Shown piece by piece: positions 9,717-18,243 of a DNA stretch of 64,000 bases; position 1 is the stretch's first letter, and every line of letters starts with the position of its first letter. The position numbers were made by a program, and so were the translations under genes. The notes beneath the pieces were generated by a model. That model worked only from the letters and a program-made list of their open reading frames with translations, did no database searches and was not told the origin of the DNA. Source of the DNA: CAVQZC01 sp963718315 (GTDB lineage: Bacteria > Actinomycetota > Thermoleophilia > Gaiellales > JAICJC01); contig CAVQZC010000012.1 of NCBI GenBank assembly GCA_963718315.1, positions 124,001-188,000 of the forward strand, read 5' to 3'.

Positions 9717-10413
9717 CGTCCATCCACCGCTCGAAGACCGCCCGGGCATGGCGCCGCATCGTCGGCGCGGCCAGGTCGAACTCGGCCAGCAGCTTCGGCG
9801 CCGAGCCCGGCCCCAGGGTGCGGTCGAGGTAGTCGACGTACGCCGGCACCTCGGCCCATTCCTGCGCCATCTGCTGGCTGACCTCGACGTGGAACTGGAC
9901 GCCGTACGCCGCGCGCCCGAACCGGAACGCCTGGTTGGGATACGCCGCAGACCCGGCCAGCCGCACCGCGCCCTCGGGGAGGTCGAAGGTGTCGCCGTGC
10001 CACTGCAGCGTCAGGATCTCGCGCGGCAGGCCGTCCAGCACGGGATCGGCGATCCCCTCGTCGGTCAGCGTCACCGGCAGCACTCCGACCTCGGGCTCCG
10101 GCCCGGCGTAGACGCGCGCGCCGAGGCTCGAGGCCAGGAGCTGGACGCCGAGGCAGGCGCCCCAGTACGGCACGCCGGCGTGCACGGCCTCGGAGATCAG
10201 CCGCTTCTCGTCGGCCAGCCACGGGTGCTCACCCTCGTCGTTTACGCTCATCGGGCCGCCCATGGCCACGATCAGGTCGAATCCGCGCCAGTCGGGTAGC
10301 TGCTCGCCTTCGTCCAGCTCGACCCGGGTCAGCTCGGCCCCGCGCTCGCGGAGGACGTCCTCGAAGACTCCCGGCGGCTCGCACGCGATGTGCTGAAGGA
10401 CGAGCGCCTTCAC
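9694..10413 (-). CDS. Type 1 glutamine amidotransferase (GATase1) protein
   Basis: 239 residues with the class I GATase triad: PYWGACLGVQLLA supplies the nucleophile Cys in the G-x-C-x-G elbow, and AYGVQFHVEVS supplies His and Glu. The oxyanion strand VAMGGPMSVND and the start MKALVLQHIACEPPGVF are typical of stand-alone GMP-synthase-like amidotransferases (YfeJ/guaA-N-like). No synthetase partner is present in the window, so the ammonia acceptor is unknown; hydrolysis of gamma-glutamyl compounds is also possible. Its ATG overlaps the fumC stop (ATGA), indicating coupled translation. Confidence 0.85.
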   Translation of the reverse strand: MKALVLQHIACEPPGVFEDVLRERGAELTRVELDEGEQLPDWRGFDLIVAMGGPMSVNDEGEHPWLADEKRLISEAVHAGVPYWGACLGVQLLASSLGARVYAGPEPEVGVLPVTLTDEGIADPVLDGLPREILTLQWHGDTFDLPEGAVRLAGSAAYPNQAFRFGRAAYGVQFHVEVSQQMAQEWAEVPAYVDYLDRTLGPGSAPKLLAEFDLAAPTMRRHARAVFERWMDVAVAVPG

Positions 10414-11735
10414 CGGGCAGCCTGCTCGGCGTTGCCGGCAGCCATCGCCCGCAGGTCGAGGGCGCGGTCGAGCGTCTCGTCGTCGACGCCGTGCTCGCGG
10501 GCGACCTCGCGCAGCGTCCGCCCGGATGCCGCGGCGTCCTTGACGATCGCCGTCGCCCGGTCGTAGCCGATGTACGGGTTGAGCGCCGTGGCCATCGCCA
10601 GGGTCGCCTCACCGTGCAGCTCGTTGACCTCGCGGTTGGCCTCGATGCCGTCGATGCACTTCTCGGCGAACAGGCGGCAGGTGGACGACAGCAACTCGAT
10701 CGACTGGATCAGGTTGCGCGCCATCAGCGGGATCTGCACGTTCAGCTCGAAGTTGCCCTGCAGGCCGCCGACCGTGATCGCGGTGTCGTTACCGATCACC
10801 TGTGCGCTGACCTGGCAGACGACCTCCGGGATCACCGGATTCACCTTGCCGGGCATGATCGAGCTGCCCTTCTGCAGCTCCGGGATCAGGAGCTCGGCCA
10901 GCCCGGCGCGGGGTCCGGAGCCCATCCAGCGCAGGTCGTTCGCGATCTTGGTCAGCGAGACGGCGACGGTCTTCAGCGCGCCCGACATCTCCACCAGCCC
11001 GTCGCGGTTTGCCTGGGCCTCGAACGGATCGGCCGGCGGCAGGATGTTCAGGCCGGTGTCGGCGATCAGCTTCTCGCGCACCCGGCCCGCGAACTCGGGA
11101 TGCGTGTTGAGCCCGGTTCCGACGGCCGTGCCGCCCAGGGGGATCTTGCCCAGCCGCTCGAGGGCCGCCGAGACGCGGGCATGGCCCTCACGGACCTGGG
11201 CCGCGTACCCGCCGAACTCCTGGCCGAGGGTGACCGGCACCGCGTCCATCAGGTGCGTGCGGCCGGCCTTGACGACGTCGGCGAACTCCGCGGACTTCGC
11301 CTCCAGCGAGGTCGCCAGCCGGTCGAGAGCCGGGAGCAGACCGTGCACGGCGCGGTCGAGCGCGGCCAGGTGCACCGCGGACGGGAAGACGTCGTTCGAC
11401 GACTGGCCCATGTTGACGTGATCGTTGGGATGCACACCCTCGCCGGCGAGGTTCGCGATCACCTCGTTGGCGTTCATGTTCGACGAGGTGCCCGACCCGG
11501 TCTGGAAGACGTCGATCGGGAACTGGTCGTCGTGCGTGCCGGCCGCAACCTCGTCGGCAGCGGCCGCGATCCGCTCTGCCATCCCCGCGTCGAGCAGGCC
11601 CAGCTCCGCGTTGACGCGCGCTGCGGCGCCCTTGATCCGCCCCAGCCAGTGCACCACCGAGGCCGGGATCGGCTCACCCGAGACCGGGAAGTTCGCCACC
11701 GCCTTGCGGGTTTCCCCGCCCCAAAGCTCCGCCAT
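10410..11735 (-). CDS. fumC: Fumarate hydratase class II
   Basis: 441 residues, the expected length. It interconverts fumarate and (S)-malate in the TCA cycle. Visible motifs are QTGSGTSSNMNANEV, HPNDHVNMGQSSNDVFPSA, AGRTHLMDAVPVTLGQEF and the superfamily signature GSSIMPGKVNPVIPE. PVTLGQE and GTAVGTGLNTH distinguish it from aspartase-type relatives. The ATG at 11735 is preceded by AGGAG at a suitable distance. It lies first in a three-gene operon with the amidotransferase and the small membrane protein. Confidence 0.96.
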   Translation of the reverse strand: MAELWGGETRKAVANFPVSGEPIPASVVHWLGRIKGAAARVNAELGLLDAGMAERIAAAADEVAAGTHDDQFPIDVFQTGSGTSSNMNANEVIANLAGEGVHPNDHVNMGQSSNDVFPSAVHLAALDRAVHGLLPALDRLATSLEAKSAEFADVVKAGRTHLMDAVPVTLGQEFGGYAAQVREGHARVSAALERLGKIPLGGTAVGTGLNTHPEFAGRVREKLIADTGLNILPPADPFEAQANRDGLVEMSGALKTVAVSLTKIANDLRWMGSGPRAGLAELLIPELQKGSSIMPGKVNPVIPEVVCQVSAQVIGNDTAITVGGLQGNFELNVQIPLMARNLIQSIELLSSTCRLFAEKCIDGIEANREVNELHGEATLAMATALNPYIGYDRATAIVKDAAASGRTLREVAREHGVDDETLDRALDLRAMAAGNAEQAAR

Positions 11736-11803
11736 CGTCGCCCGCTCCTATCCGTTTTTCTTCTCTACGGAGGATAGAGCCGCAACGGTTGCCTGCGCTT
11801 CGC

Positions 11804-12802
11804 CTACTCGGTCGAGTATTTCGGCTGCACCTTCTCGCCGCGAATCGCCGCCACCGCGTGGTTGGCGGCCAGCGCCGCCTCCGAGAAGCCGACCGTGATC
11901 AGCGTGATCTTGCCGTCGTATCCGGCAACATCGCCCGCGGCGTACACGCCGGGCAGGTTCGTCTGCATGCTCGGAGTGACCTTGATCTGGCGCTTGTTCT
12001 CGAACTCGAGGCCCCAGTTGGCGATCGGGCCCAGGTGCGAGATGAAGCCGAGCAGGGTGACCACGGCGTCGACCTCGATCTCGCGCACCTCGCCGGTCTC
12101 GGTGTTCTCGACCGTGATCGCCTGCAGCGTGCCGTTGCCGCGGGCGCCCCGCACCTCGTGTGGGGTGAGGATCTCGACGCAGCCCTCATCGGCCAGCCGG
12201 CGCACCTCGTTGACCGACGACTCGAGGCCGCGGAACCGGTCGCGGCGGTGGATCAGCCGGATCGGCAACTCGGCCGTGTCCTGCAGGTTCATCGCCCAGT
12301 CGAGCGCGGAGTCTCCGCCGCCGACCAGCGCCACCCGCTTGCCGGCGAACGTCGCCTTCTCACGCACGAAGTAGTGCAGACCGCGTCCCTCGAACTGCTC
12401 CAGCTCGTCCAGGCCCAGCTTGCGGGGATTGAACGCGCCGTGCCCCGCGGTGACGATGATCGTCCGTGTCAGCAGCGTCTCGCCGCCCTCCGTGTGCATG
12501 GCGATGACGCCGTCGGGCTGATGGGAGATGGTGTCGACGACCTCGCCCAGCCGCACCTCCGGGTTGTACTGCAGGGCCTGCTCGGTGAGCCGGTCGATCA
12601 GCTCCTGGCCGTTGACCTTGGGGAAGCCGGCGACGTCGAAGATGTGCTTCTCGGGATAGACCGCCGAGACCTGGCCGCCCAGCTGCTCGAGGCTCTCGAC
12701 GATGCGGACGGATGCGTCACGATGGCCGCCGTAGTAGGCGGCGGCAAGCCCGGTCGGCCCACCTCCGACGATGGTGATGTCGACAATCTGCTCGGCGTTC
12801 AA
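11804..12802 (-). CDS. Ferredoxin--NADP(+) reductase, thioredoxin-reductase-like (YumC type)
   Basis: 332 residues from a TTG at 12802, chosen because GGAGGT lies 9 nt upstream; an in-frame TTG at 12844 would add 14 residues. It has an N-terminal FAD fold (VDITIVGGGPTGLAAAYYGG), a second Rossmann fold for NADPH (KRVALVGGGDSALDWAMNL, then IHRRDRFRG) and the C-terminal GVYAAGDVAGYDGK site. The redox CxxC of thioredoxin reductases is absent, which places it with homodimeric ferredoxin-NADP reductases. It would exchange electrons between NADPH and ferredoxin. An 18-bp palindrome overlaps its promoter. Confidence 0.88.
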   Translation of the reverse strand: MNAEQIVDITIVGGGPTGLAAAYYGGHRDASVRIVESLEQLGGQVSAVYPEKHIFDVAGFPKVNGQELIDRLTEQALQYNPEVRLGEVVDTISHQPDGVIAMHTEGGETLLTRTIIVTAGHGAFNPRKLGLDELEQFEGRGLHYFVREKATFAGKRVALVGGGDSALDWAMNLQDTAELPIRLIHRRDRFRGLESSVNEVRRLADEGCVEILTPHEVRGARGNGTLQAITVENTETGEVREIEVDAVVTLLGFISHLGPIANWGLEFENKRQIKVTPSMQTNLPGVYAAGDVAGYDGKITLITVGFSEAALAANHAVAAIRGEKVQPKYSTE

Positions 12803-12830
12803 GGGGACCTGACCTCCGTACCAACGGCGT

Positions 12831-12850
12831 GAGTTTGGATCCAAACTCTA
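12831..12850 (-). promoter_or_regulatory. Perfect 18-bp palindrome over the -10 of the ferredoxin reductase gene
   Basis: GAGTTTGGATCCAAACTC (12831-12848) is self-complementary over all 18 bases. On the minus strand a -10-like TAGAGT (+ strand 12845-12850) overlaps its outer edge, placing the transcription start around 12838 and leaving a leader of about 36 nt with the GGAGGT ribosome site. The arrangement is what a dimeric repressor site over a promoter looks like. The regulator is unknown. Confidence 0.6.
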
Positions 12851-12924
12851 CCGTCTCGGCCCACGCGGCCGCGGCAGCAGTGTACCCGTGGGAGCGGGAA
12901 GAGGGCGAGATCCTGACTGTTCAG

Positions 12925-13326
12925 TCAGTGCGTGCAGCCGCAATCCGGCTCGCAGTCCCCGTCAGCATCGGGGATCTCTGCGACCGGCTCCTGCACTTCG
13001 TTCGCGTGGAACGAGTTGCCGCACCCGCAGGCAGCCGTGACGTTCGGGTTGTCGATCTGGAAACCAACGCCGGAGATGCCGTCGATGTAGTCCAGGGTCG
13101 CACCCTCCAGGTACGGCAGGCTGTGGCGGTCGACGATCACGCGGACACCGTGGAGGTCCCAGCTCTCGTCGTCGGAGGCTGGGGCGGTGTCGAATCCGAG
13201 CGCGTACTGGAACCCGGAGCAGCCGCCGCCTTCGACGGCGACGCGGAGGGCCCCCAGCGAGGGGTCGTTCTCGGCGGCCATCAGCTCTCTGACCTTGGTC
13301 GCCGCTCGTTCGCTCAGATGCACCAT
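12925..13326 (-). CDS. erpA: A-type iron-sulfur cluster carrier (ErpA/IscA/HesB family)
   Basis: 133 residues. The core has VEGGGCSGFQYALGFDTAP (first Cys) and AACGCGNSFHANE (the C-x-C pair), the three cysteines that hold a [2Fe-2S] or [4Fe-4S] cluster in A-type carriers. It hands clusters to apoproteins, plausibly including the subunits of the divergent nuo operon. Unusual is a C-terminal extension of about 20 residues ending CEPDCGCTH, with four extra potential ligands. It is divergent from nuoA over a 153-bp gap. Confidence 0.9.
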   Translation of the reverse strand: MVHLSERAATKVRELMAAENDPSLGALRVAVEGGGCSGFQYALGFDTAPASDDESWDLHGVRVIVDRHSLPYLEGATLDYIDGISGVGFQIDNPNVTAACGCGNSFHANEVQEPVAEIPDADGDCEPDCGCTH

Positions 13327-13479
13327 GCTCTACTAATCGTACCGCGCGTCCCGGAACTTGACGGGTATCCTGAAACAGGCGACTTTGTGACACTGGATAC
13401 CGGCCATTTTGCAAGGATTGCAGGCCTTCCGAGCGTGAGATCGCTACACCCCGTGGGGCCGGTGCTATAGTCGCGTCGC
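13327..13479. promoter_or_regulatory. Divergent erpA / nuo operon control region
   Basis: On the plus strand TATAGT (13466-13471) ends 8 nt before the nuoA GTG (13480), which would give a leaderless nuo transcript; the -35 region (about 13443) is poor. A TTGACG at 13358-13363 could serve a second upstream start with only a weak GACTTT -10. On the minus strand TACGAT lies 9 nt upstream of the erpA ATG. No clear operator palindrome or riboswitch was seen. Confidence 0.45.
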
Positions 13480-13842
13480 GTGCTAGGAAACTGGGCATCG
13501 GTGCTCGTGTACTGCGTGGTCGCGATGGCGATCCCGGTCTCACTTCTCTTTGGCACCTTCGCCCTCTCGACCAAGAGCTCGAGGCGCGCGGGAGACAAGT
13601 CGATCCCGTTCGAGTCCGGCGTGTCGGCGCGGACGTTCCACGCCCACCGGTTCACGATCTCCTACTACGTCACCGCGATGCTGTTCATCGTGTTCGACAT
13701 CGAGATCGTGTTCCTCTACCCGCTGGCGATCCGGATGCACGACCTCAAGTGGTTCGGCCTCGGCGAGATGGTCACGTTCGTGGTGCTGCTGGTGGTGGCC
13801 TACGTCTACGTCTGGAAGAAGGGGGCGCTCGAATGGCGGTGA
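13480..13842 (+). CDS. nuoA: NADH-quinone oxidoreductase subunit A
   Basis: 120 residues from GTG 13480. It has three transmembrane helices and the conserved loop motif KSIPFESGVSA (K-x-x-PYECG-like, here with Ser in place of Cys) and FIVFDIEIVFLYP (the FDxE..FLYP signature). It is the small membrane subunit at the junction of the hydrophilic and membrane arms of complex I. It is the first gene of a 14-subunit operon and overlaps nuoB by 10 nt. Confidence 0.95.
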   Translation: MLGNWASVLVYCVVAMAIPVSLLFGTFALSTKSSRRAGDKSIPFESGVSARTFHAHRFTISYYVTAMLFIVFDIEIVFLYPLAIRMHDLKWFGLGEMVTFVVLLVVAYVYVWKKGALEWR

Positions 13843-14360
13843 CGCCGGTCAGCATCAACAAGGCCGTTCGCGTCGGCGACCTCGAGCAGTACGTGATGCT
13901 GACGACGGTCGAGAAGGCGATCGCCTGGTCGTCCTCGAACTCGATCTGGCCGGCCGGGTTCGGCCTCGCCTGCTGCGCGATCGAGATGATGTCGCTGCCC
14001 TCCCCTCGCTACGACATCGCCCGGTTCGGCGCCGAGGTCTTCCGCAGCTCACCCCGCCAGGCCGACCTGCTGATCGTGTCCGGCCGGGTGGCGCACAAGA
14101 TGGCGCCGGCCGTGCGCCAGGTCTACGACCAGATGCTGGTGCCCAAGTGGGTGATGGCGATGGGCGCGTGCTCGAGCTCGGGCGGCATGTTCGCCAACTA
14201 CGCCATCCTCCAGGGCGTCGACAAGATCATCCCGGTCGATGTCCACGTCCCCGGGTGCCCACCCCGCCCGGAAGCGGTGGTCGACGGCCTGATGGTGATC
14301 CAGAAGAAGATCCGCGCCGGCATCGCGCCGGCCTACGAGCTGGAGAAGTCGAAGGCGTGA
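13833..14360 (+). CDS. nuoB: NADH-quinone oxidoreductase subunit B
   Basis: 175 residues. It carries cluster N2, the last Fe-S centre before quinone. The cysteines are visible in GLACCAIEMM (tandem Cys), MGACSSSGGMFANY and HVPGCPPRPEA. The ATG at 13833 lies inside the end of nuoA; the longer in-frame upstream reading is nuoA read in another frame. Its stop overlaps the nuoC GTG (GTGA). Confidence 0.96.
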   Translation: MAVTPVSINKAVRVGDLEQYVMLTTVEKAIAWSSSNSIWPAGFGLACCAIEMMSLPSPRYDIARFGAEVFRSSPRQADLLIVSGRVAHKMAPAVRQVYDQMLVPKWVMAMGACSSSGGMFANYAILQGVDKIIPVDVHVPGCPPRPEAVVDGLMVIQKKIRAGIAPAYELEKSKA

Positions 14361-14938
14361 ACGCCGACGAGCTGGCCGCCGCCGTGGAGGCCGCCGTCCC
14401 GGGGGCGCTGGAGGCGCATTCCGATGCGGCGGACATGCCGACGCTCACCGTCCGCCGGGAGTCGCTGCTGGACGTCTGCCGACACCTGCGCGACGCGCTG
14501 GGGCGGAACTTCCTGTCGGCCGTCAGTGCCGTTGACTACCTTGGCTACGGCGAGGAGGTGGCCGGCTACTTCGGCACCGAGCGCGGGCGCGACATCAACC
14601 GCACCGGGTCGTGGGGCTCGGCCGAGACGCCGGAGCCGATGCCCCATCGCTTCGCCGTCTACTACCACCTGGCCCATATCGACATGACCGAGACGGCGCC
14701 GCCGGATCGCGTGCGGCTCCAGGTCTGGCTCGACGAGGGCCAGTCGGTGCCAAGCGTGGTCGAGATCTGGCCGACCGCCGACTGGCACGAGCGCGAGCAG
14801 TACGACCTGATGGGCATCGAGTTCTCCGGGCACCCGAACCTGAAGCGGCTGATCATGCCGTCCGACTGGGACGGGCACCCGCTGCGCAAGGATTACCCGA
14901 TCGGCGGCGAGCCGGTCCAGTTCACCGACGCCATATGA
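14357..14938 (+). CDS. nuoC: NADH-quinone oxidoreductase subunit C
   Basis: 193 residues from GTG 14357, separate from nuoD. It has the 30-kDa subunit signature WHEREQYDLMGIEFSGHPNL and LRKDYPIGGEP. It is part of the hydrophilic connecting arm. The N-terminal 30 residues are acidic and less conserved. Stop and next start overlap (ATGA). Confidence 0.94.
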   Translation: MNADELAAAVEAAVPGALEAHSDAADMPTLTVRRESLLDVCRHLRDALGRNFLSAVSAVDYLGYGEEVAGYFGTERGRDINRTGSWGSAETPEPMPHRFAVYYHLAHIDMTETAPPDRVRLQVWLDEGQSVPSVVEIWPTADWHEREQYDLMGIEFSGHPNLKRLIMPSDWDGHPLRKDYPIGGEPVQFTDAI

Positions 14939-16200
14939 GCACCACCGAGAACCCGACCAGCACCCCGGTCCGTCCGCTGTGGCAACCCGCGTCACTCCCG
15001 CCCGGCGCTCCGTCCAACGTGCAGCCGCCCGAGGGCCAGGACCTGATCACGATCAACTTCGGGCCCAACCACCCCTCCACCCACGGGGTGCTTCGCCTGA
15101 TCGTGACGCTGGACGGCGAGGTCGTGGTCGGCCTCGACGCCGACATCGGCTACGTCCACACCGGCTTCGAGAAGAACTTCGAGCAGAAGACGTACTGGAA
15201 GGGGATCCCCTACGCACCGCGGATGGACTACGTCGCCTTCTTTGCCAACGAGCTGGCGTACGTGCACGCCGTGGAGCGGCTGATCGAGATCGACGTGCCC
15301 GAGCGGGCCCGCTGGATCCGCACCCTGTTCGCCGAGCTGAACCGGATCCACAGCCACCTCATCTACCTGGGCACGTCCGGCGTCGAGCTGGGCGCGATCT
15401 CGCTCTTCTTCTACTGCCTGCGCGAGCGCGACAAGGTGCTCGACCTGTTCGAGATGGTGACCGGCGTGCGGATGCACGACCGCTACCCACAGTTCGGCGG
15501 CGTCGCCGAAGACCTGCCGAAGGGCTTCTACGCCGAGGCGCGCAAGTTCTGCGACGACATGCCGCGCCGGATCGACGAGTACATCGACCTGGTGGCCGGC
15601 AACTCGATCTGGATCGACCGCTACCAGGGCATCGGCTGCATCACGCCGGAGATGGCGATTGCGATGGGCCTTTCCGGCCCCAACCTGCGCGCCTGCGGTG
15701 TGCCCTACGACATCCGCCGCGCCACGCCCTACCTGGTCTATGACCAGCTCGAGTTCGACGTTGTCACCGCCGACAAGGGCGACGCCTACGACCGTCTGAT
15801 GTGCCGCGTCAAGGAGATGTACGAGTCGGTCAAGCTGATCGAACAGTGCCTCGACTCGATGCCGGGCGGGCCGGTGATGTCGGACGACCGCAAGTACGTG
15901 CTGCCGCCGCGCAGCGAGCTGCAGACATCGATGGAGTCGCTGATCCACCACTTCAAGCTGGTCACCGAGGGGTTCCGGCCGCCCGCCGGCCGGCTCTACG
16001 AGGCGATCGAGTCGCCCCGCGGCGAGTTCGGCTGCTTCCTGGTGTCCGACGGCGGCCCCAAGCCGTGGCGCATCCACTTCCGCGCCCCCAGCTTCGTCAG
16101 CCTGCAGGTGACGGCGATGATGTCGGAGCGCCGCTACATCGCCGACCTGATCGCGGTGGTCGGGTCGCTGGACGGCGTGATGGGAGAGGCCGACCGGTGA
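14935..16200 (+). CDS. nuoD: NADH-quinone oxidoreductase subunit D
   Basis: 421 residues. The 49-kDa subunit forms the quinone pocket with NuoB. It has NFGPNHPSTHGVLRLI (quinone-pocket His), VHTGFEKNFE and a C-terminal APSFVSLQVTAMM and GSLDGVMGEADR. Length and motifs are intact, with no fusion to NuoC. Its stop overlaps the GTG of nuoE. Confidence 0.96.
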   Translation: MSTTENPTSTPVRPLWQPASLPPGAPSNVQPPEGQDLITINFGPNHPSTHGVLRLIVTLDGEVVVGLDADIGYVHTGFEKNFEQKTYWKGIPYAPRMDYVAFFANELAYVHAVERLIEIDVPERARWIRTLFAELNRIHSHLIYLGTSGVELGAISLFFYCLRERDKVLDLFEMVTGVRMHDRYPQFGGVAEDLPKGFYAEARKFCDDMPRRIDEYIDLVAGNSIWIDRYQGIGCITPEMAIAMGLSGPNLRACGVPYDIRRATPYLVYDQLEFDVVTADKGDAYDRLMCRVKEMYESVKLIEQCLDSMPGGPVMSDDRKYVLPPRSELQTSMESLIHHFKLVTEGFRPPAGRLYEAIESPRGEFGCFLVSDGGPKPWRIHFRAPSFVSLQVTAMMSERRYIADLIAVVGSLDGVMGEADR

Positions 16201-16759
16201 GCGAGCGGCCAAATCCCGACCTGGAGACGCTGGCCGGCGCCCGCGAGACGCGCCCCGTGCTGCCCGACGCGCCGCCCGAGGCGCCGCGCGACCGGCCGCT
16301 GCGCGACCGCATCCTCGACGTCATCGCGCTGTATCCGGAGCCGAGGTCGGCGGTCATCCCGGCGCTGCGGCTGGCACAGGAGGAGCACGGCTGGCTCTCG
16401 GCCGAGGCCTTCGAGCAGGTGGCCGAGGCGACCGGCCTGACGCCCGCCTACTGCAAGGCCGTCGCCACCTTCTACGACATGTTCCACACCGCCCCCACCG
16501 GCCGCTACGAGGTCTGCGTCTGCACCAGCATCTCGTGCTCGCTGGTCGGCGCCGCCCACACGATGCGCGCGTTCGAGCAGGAGCTCGGCATCACCAACGG
16601 CGAGACCACCGAGGACGGCCTGTTCACGCTGCGATCGGTCGAGTGCTACGGCGGCTGCGGGTGGGGCCCGGTGGTCTCGATCAACGAGCGCTATCACGAG
16701 CCGTTCCCGGCCGACCAGGTCAAGGAGACGGTGGAGCGGCTGCGCGGGGAGGCTGCTGA

Positions 16760-16763
<4 letters not shown>
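16197..16763 (+). CDS. nuoE: NADH-quinone oxidoreductase subunit E
   Basis: 188 residues of the 24-kDa thioredoxin-like [2Fe-2S] subunit (cluster N1a). Ligands are in VCVCTSISCSL (C-x4-C) and SVECYGGCGWGP (C-x3-C). The N-terminal 35 residues are Pro/Arg-rich and not part of the fold. GTG start at 16197 overlaps the nuoD stop, and its own stop overlaps the nuoF GTG. Confidence 0.95.
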
Positions 16764-18081
<1,318 letters not shown>

Positions 18082-18085
<4 letters not shown>

Positions 18086-18243
18086 CCGACTTCCGTGACG
18101 CGTTCATGCGCGCCCGGAGGCGGCTGGAGGACGGGGACGACCCGGAGGACGTCGTGCCGGCGGTGCTGCAGGCAGCCGAGGCTCAGGAGGAGATCGAGCT
18201 GGCGGAGTCGCTCTACGACGACAAGGCGGAGGACGACCACTGA
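18082..18243 (+). CDS. Unrecognised 53-residue acidic protein encoded between nuoF and nuoG
   Basis: The GTG at 18082 overlaps the nuoF stop (GTGA) and its own TGA overlaps the nuoG ATG (TGATG), so it is translationally coupled on both sides. The product starts VTDFRDAFMRARRRLEDGDD and ends AESLYDDKAEDDH. It looks like two amphipathic helices (PEDVVPAVLQAAEAQEEIEL) with an acidic tail. There is no Cys, membrane segment or signal peptide. No canonical 14-subunit nuo operon has a gene here. It could be an accessory subunit or an assembly or stability factor for the NADH-dehydrogenase module (NuoEFG). Function not known; existence is supported by the overlapping start and stop codons and clean coding reading. 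Confidence 0.7.

Noticed and set aside
11804..12802. Thioredoxin reductase
   Set aside because: The redox CxxC motif is missing. The sequence fits ferredoxin-NADP reductase of the YumC type instead.
14992..16212. A 406-residue minus-strand ORF over nuoD
   Set aside because: Antisense shadow of nuoD; no start signal or motif.
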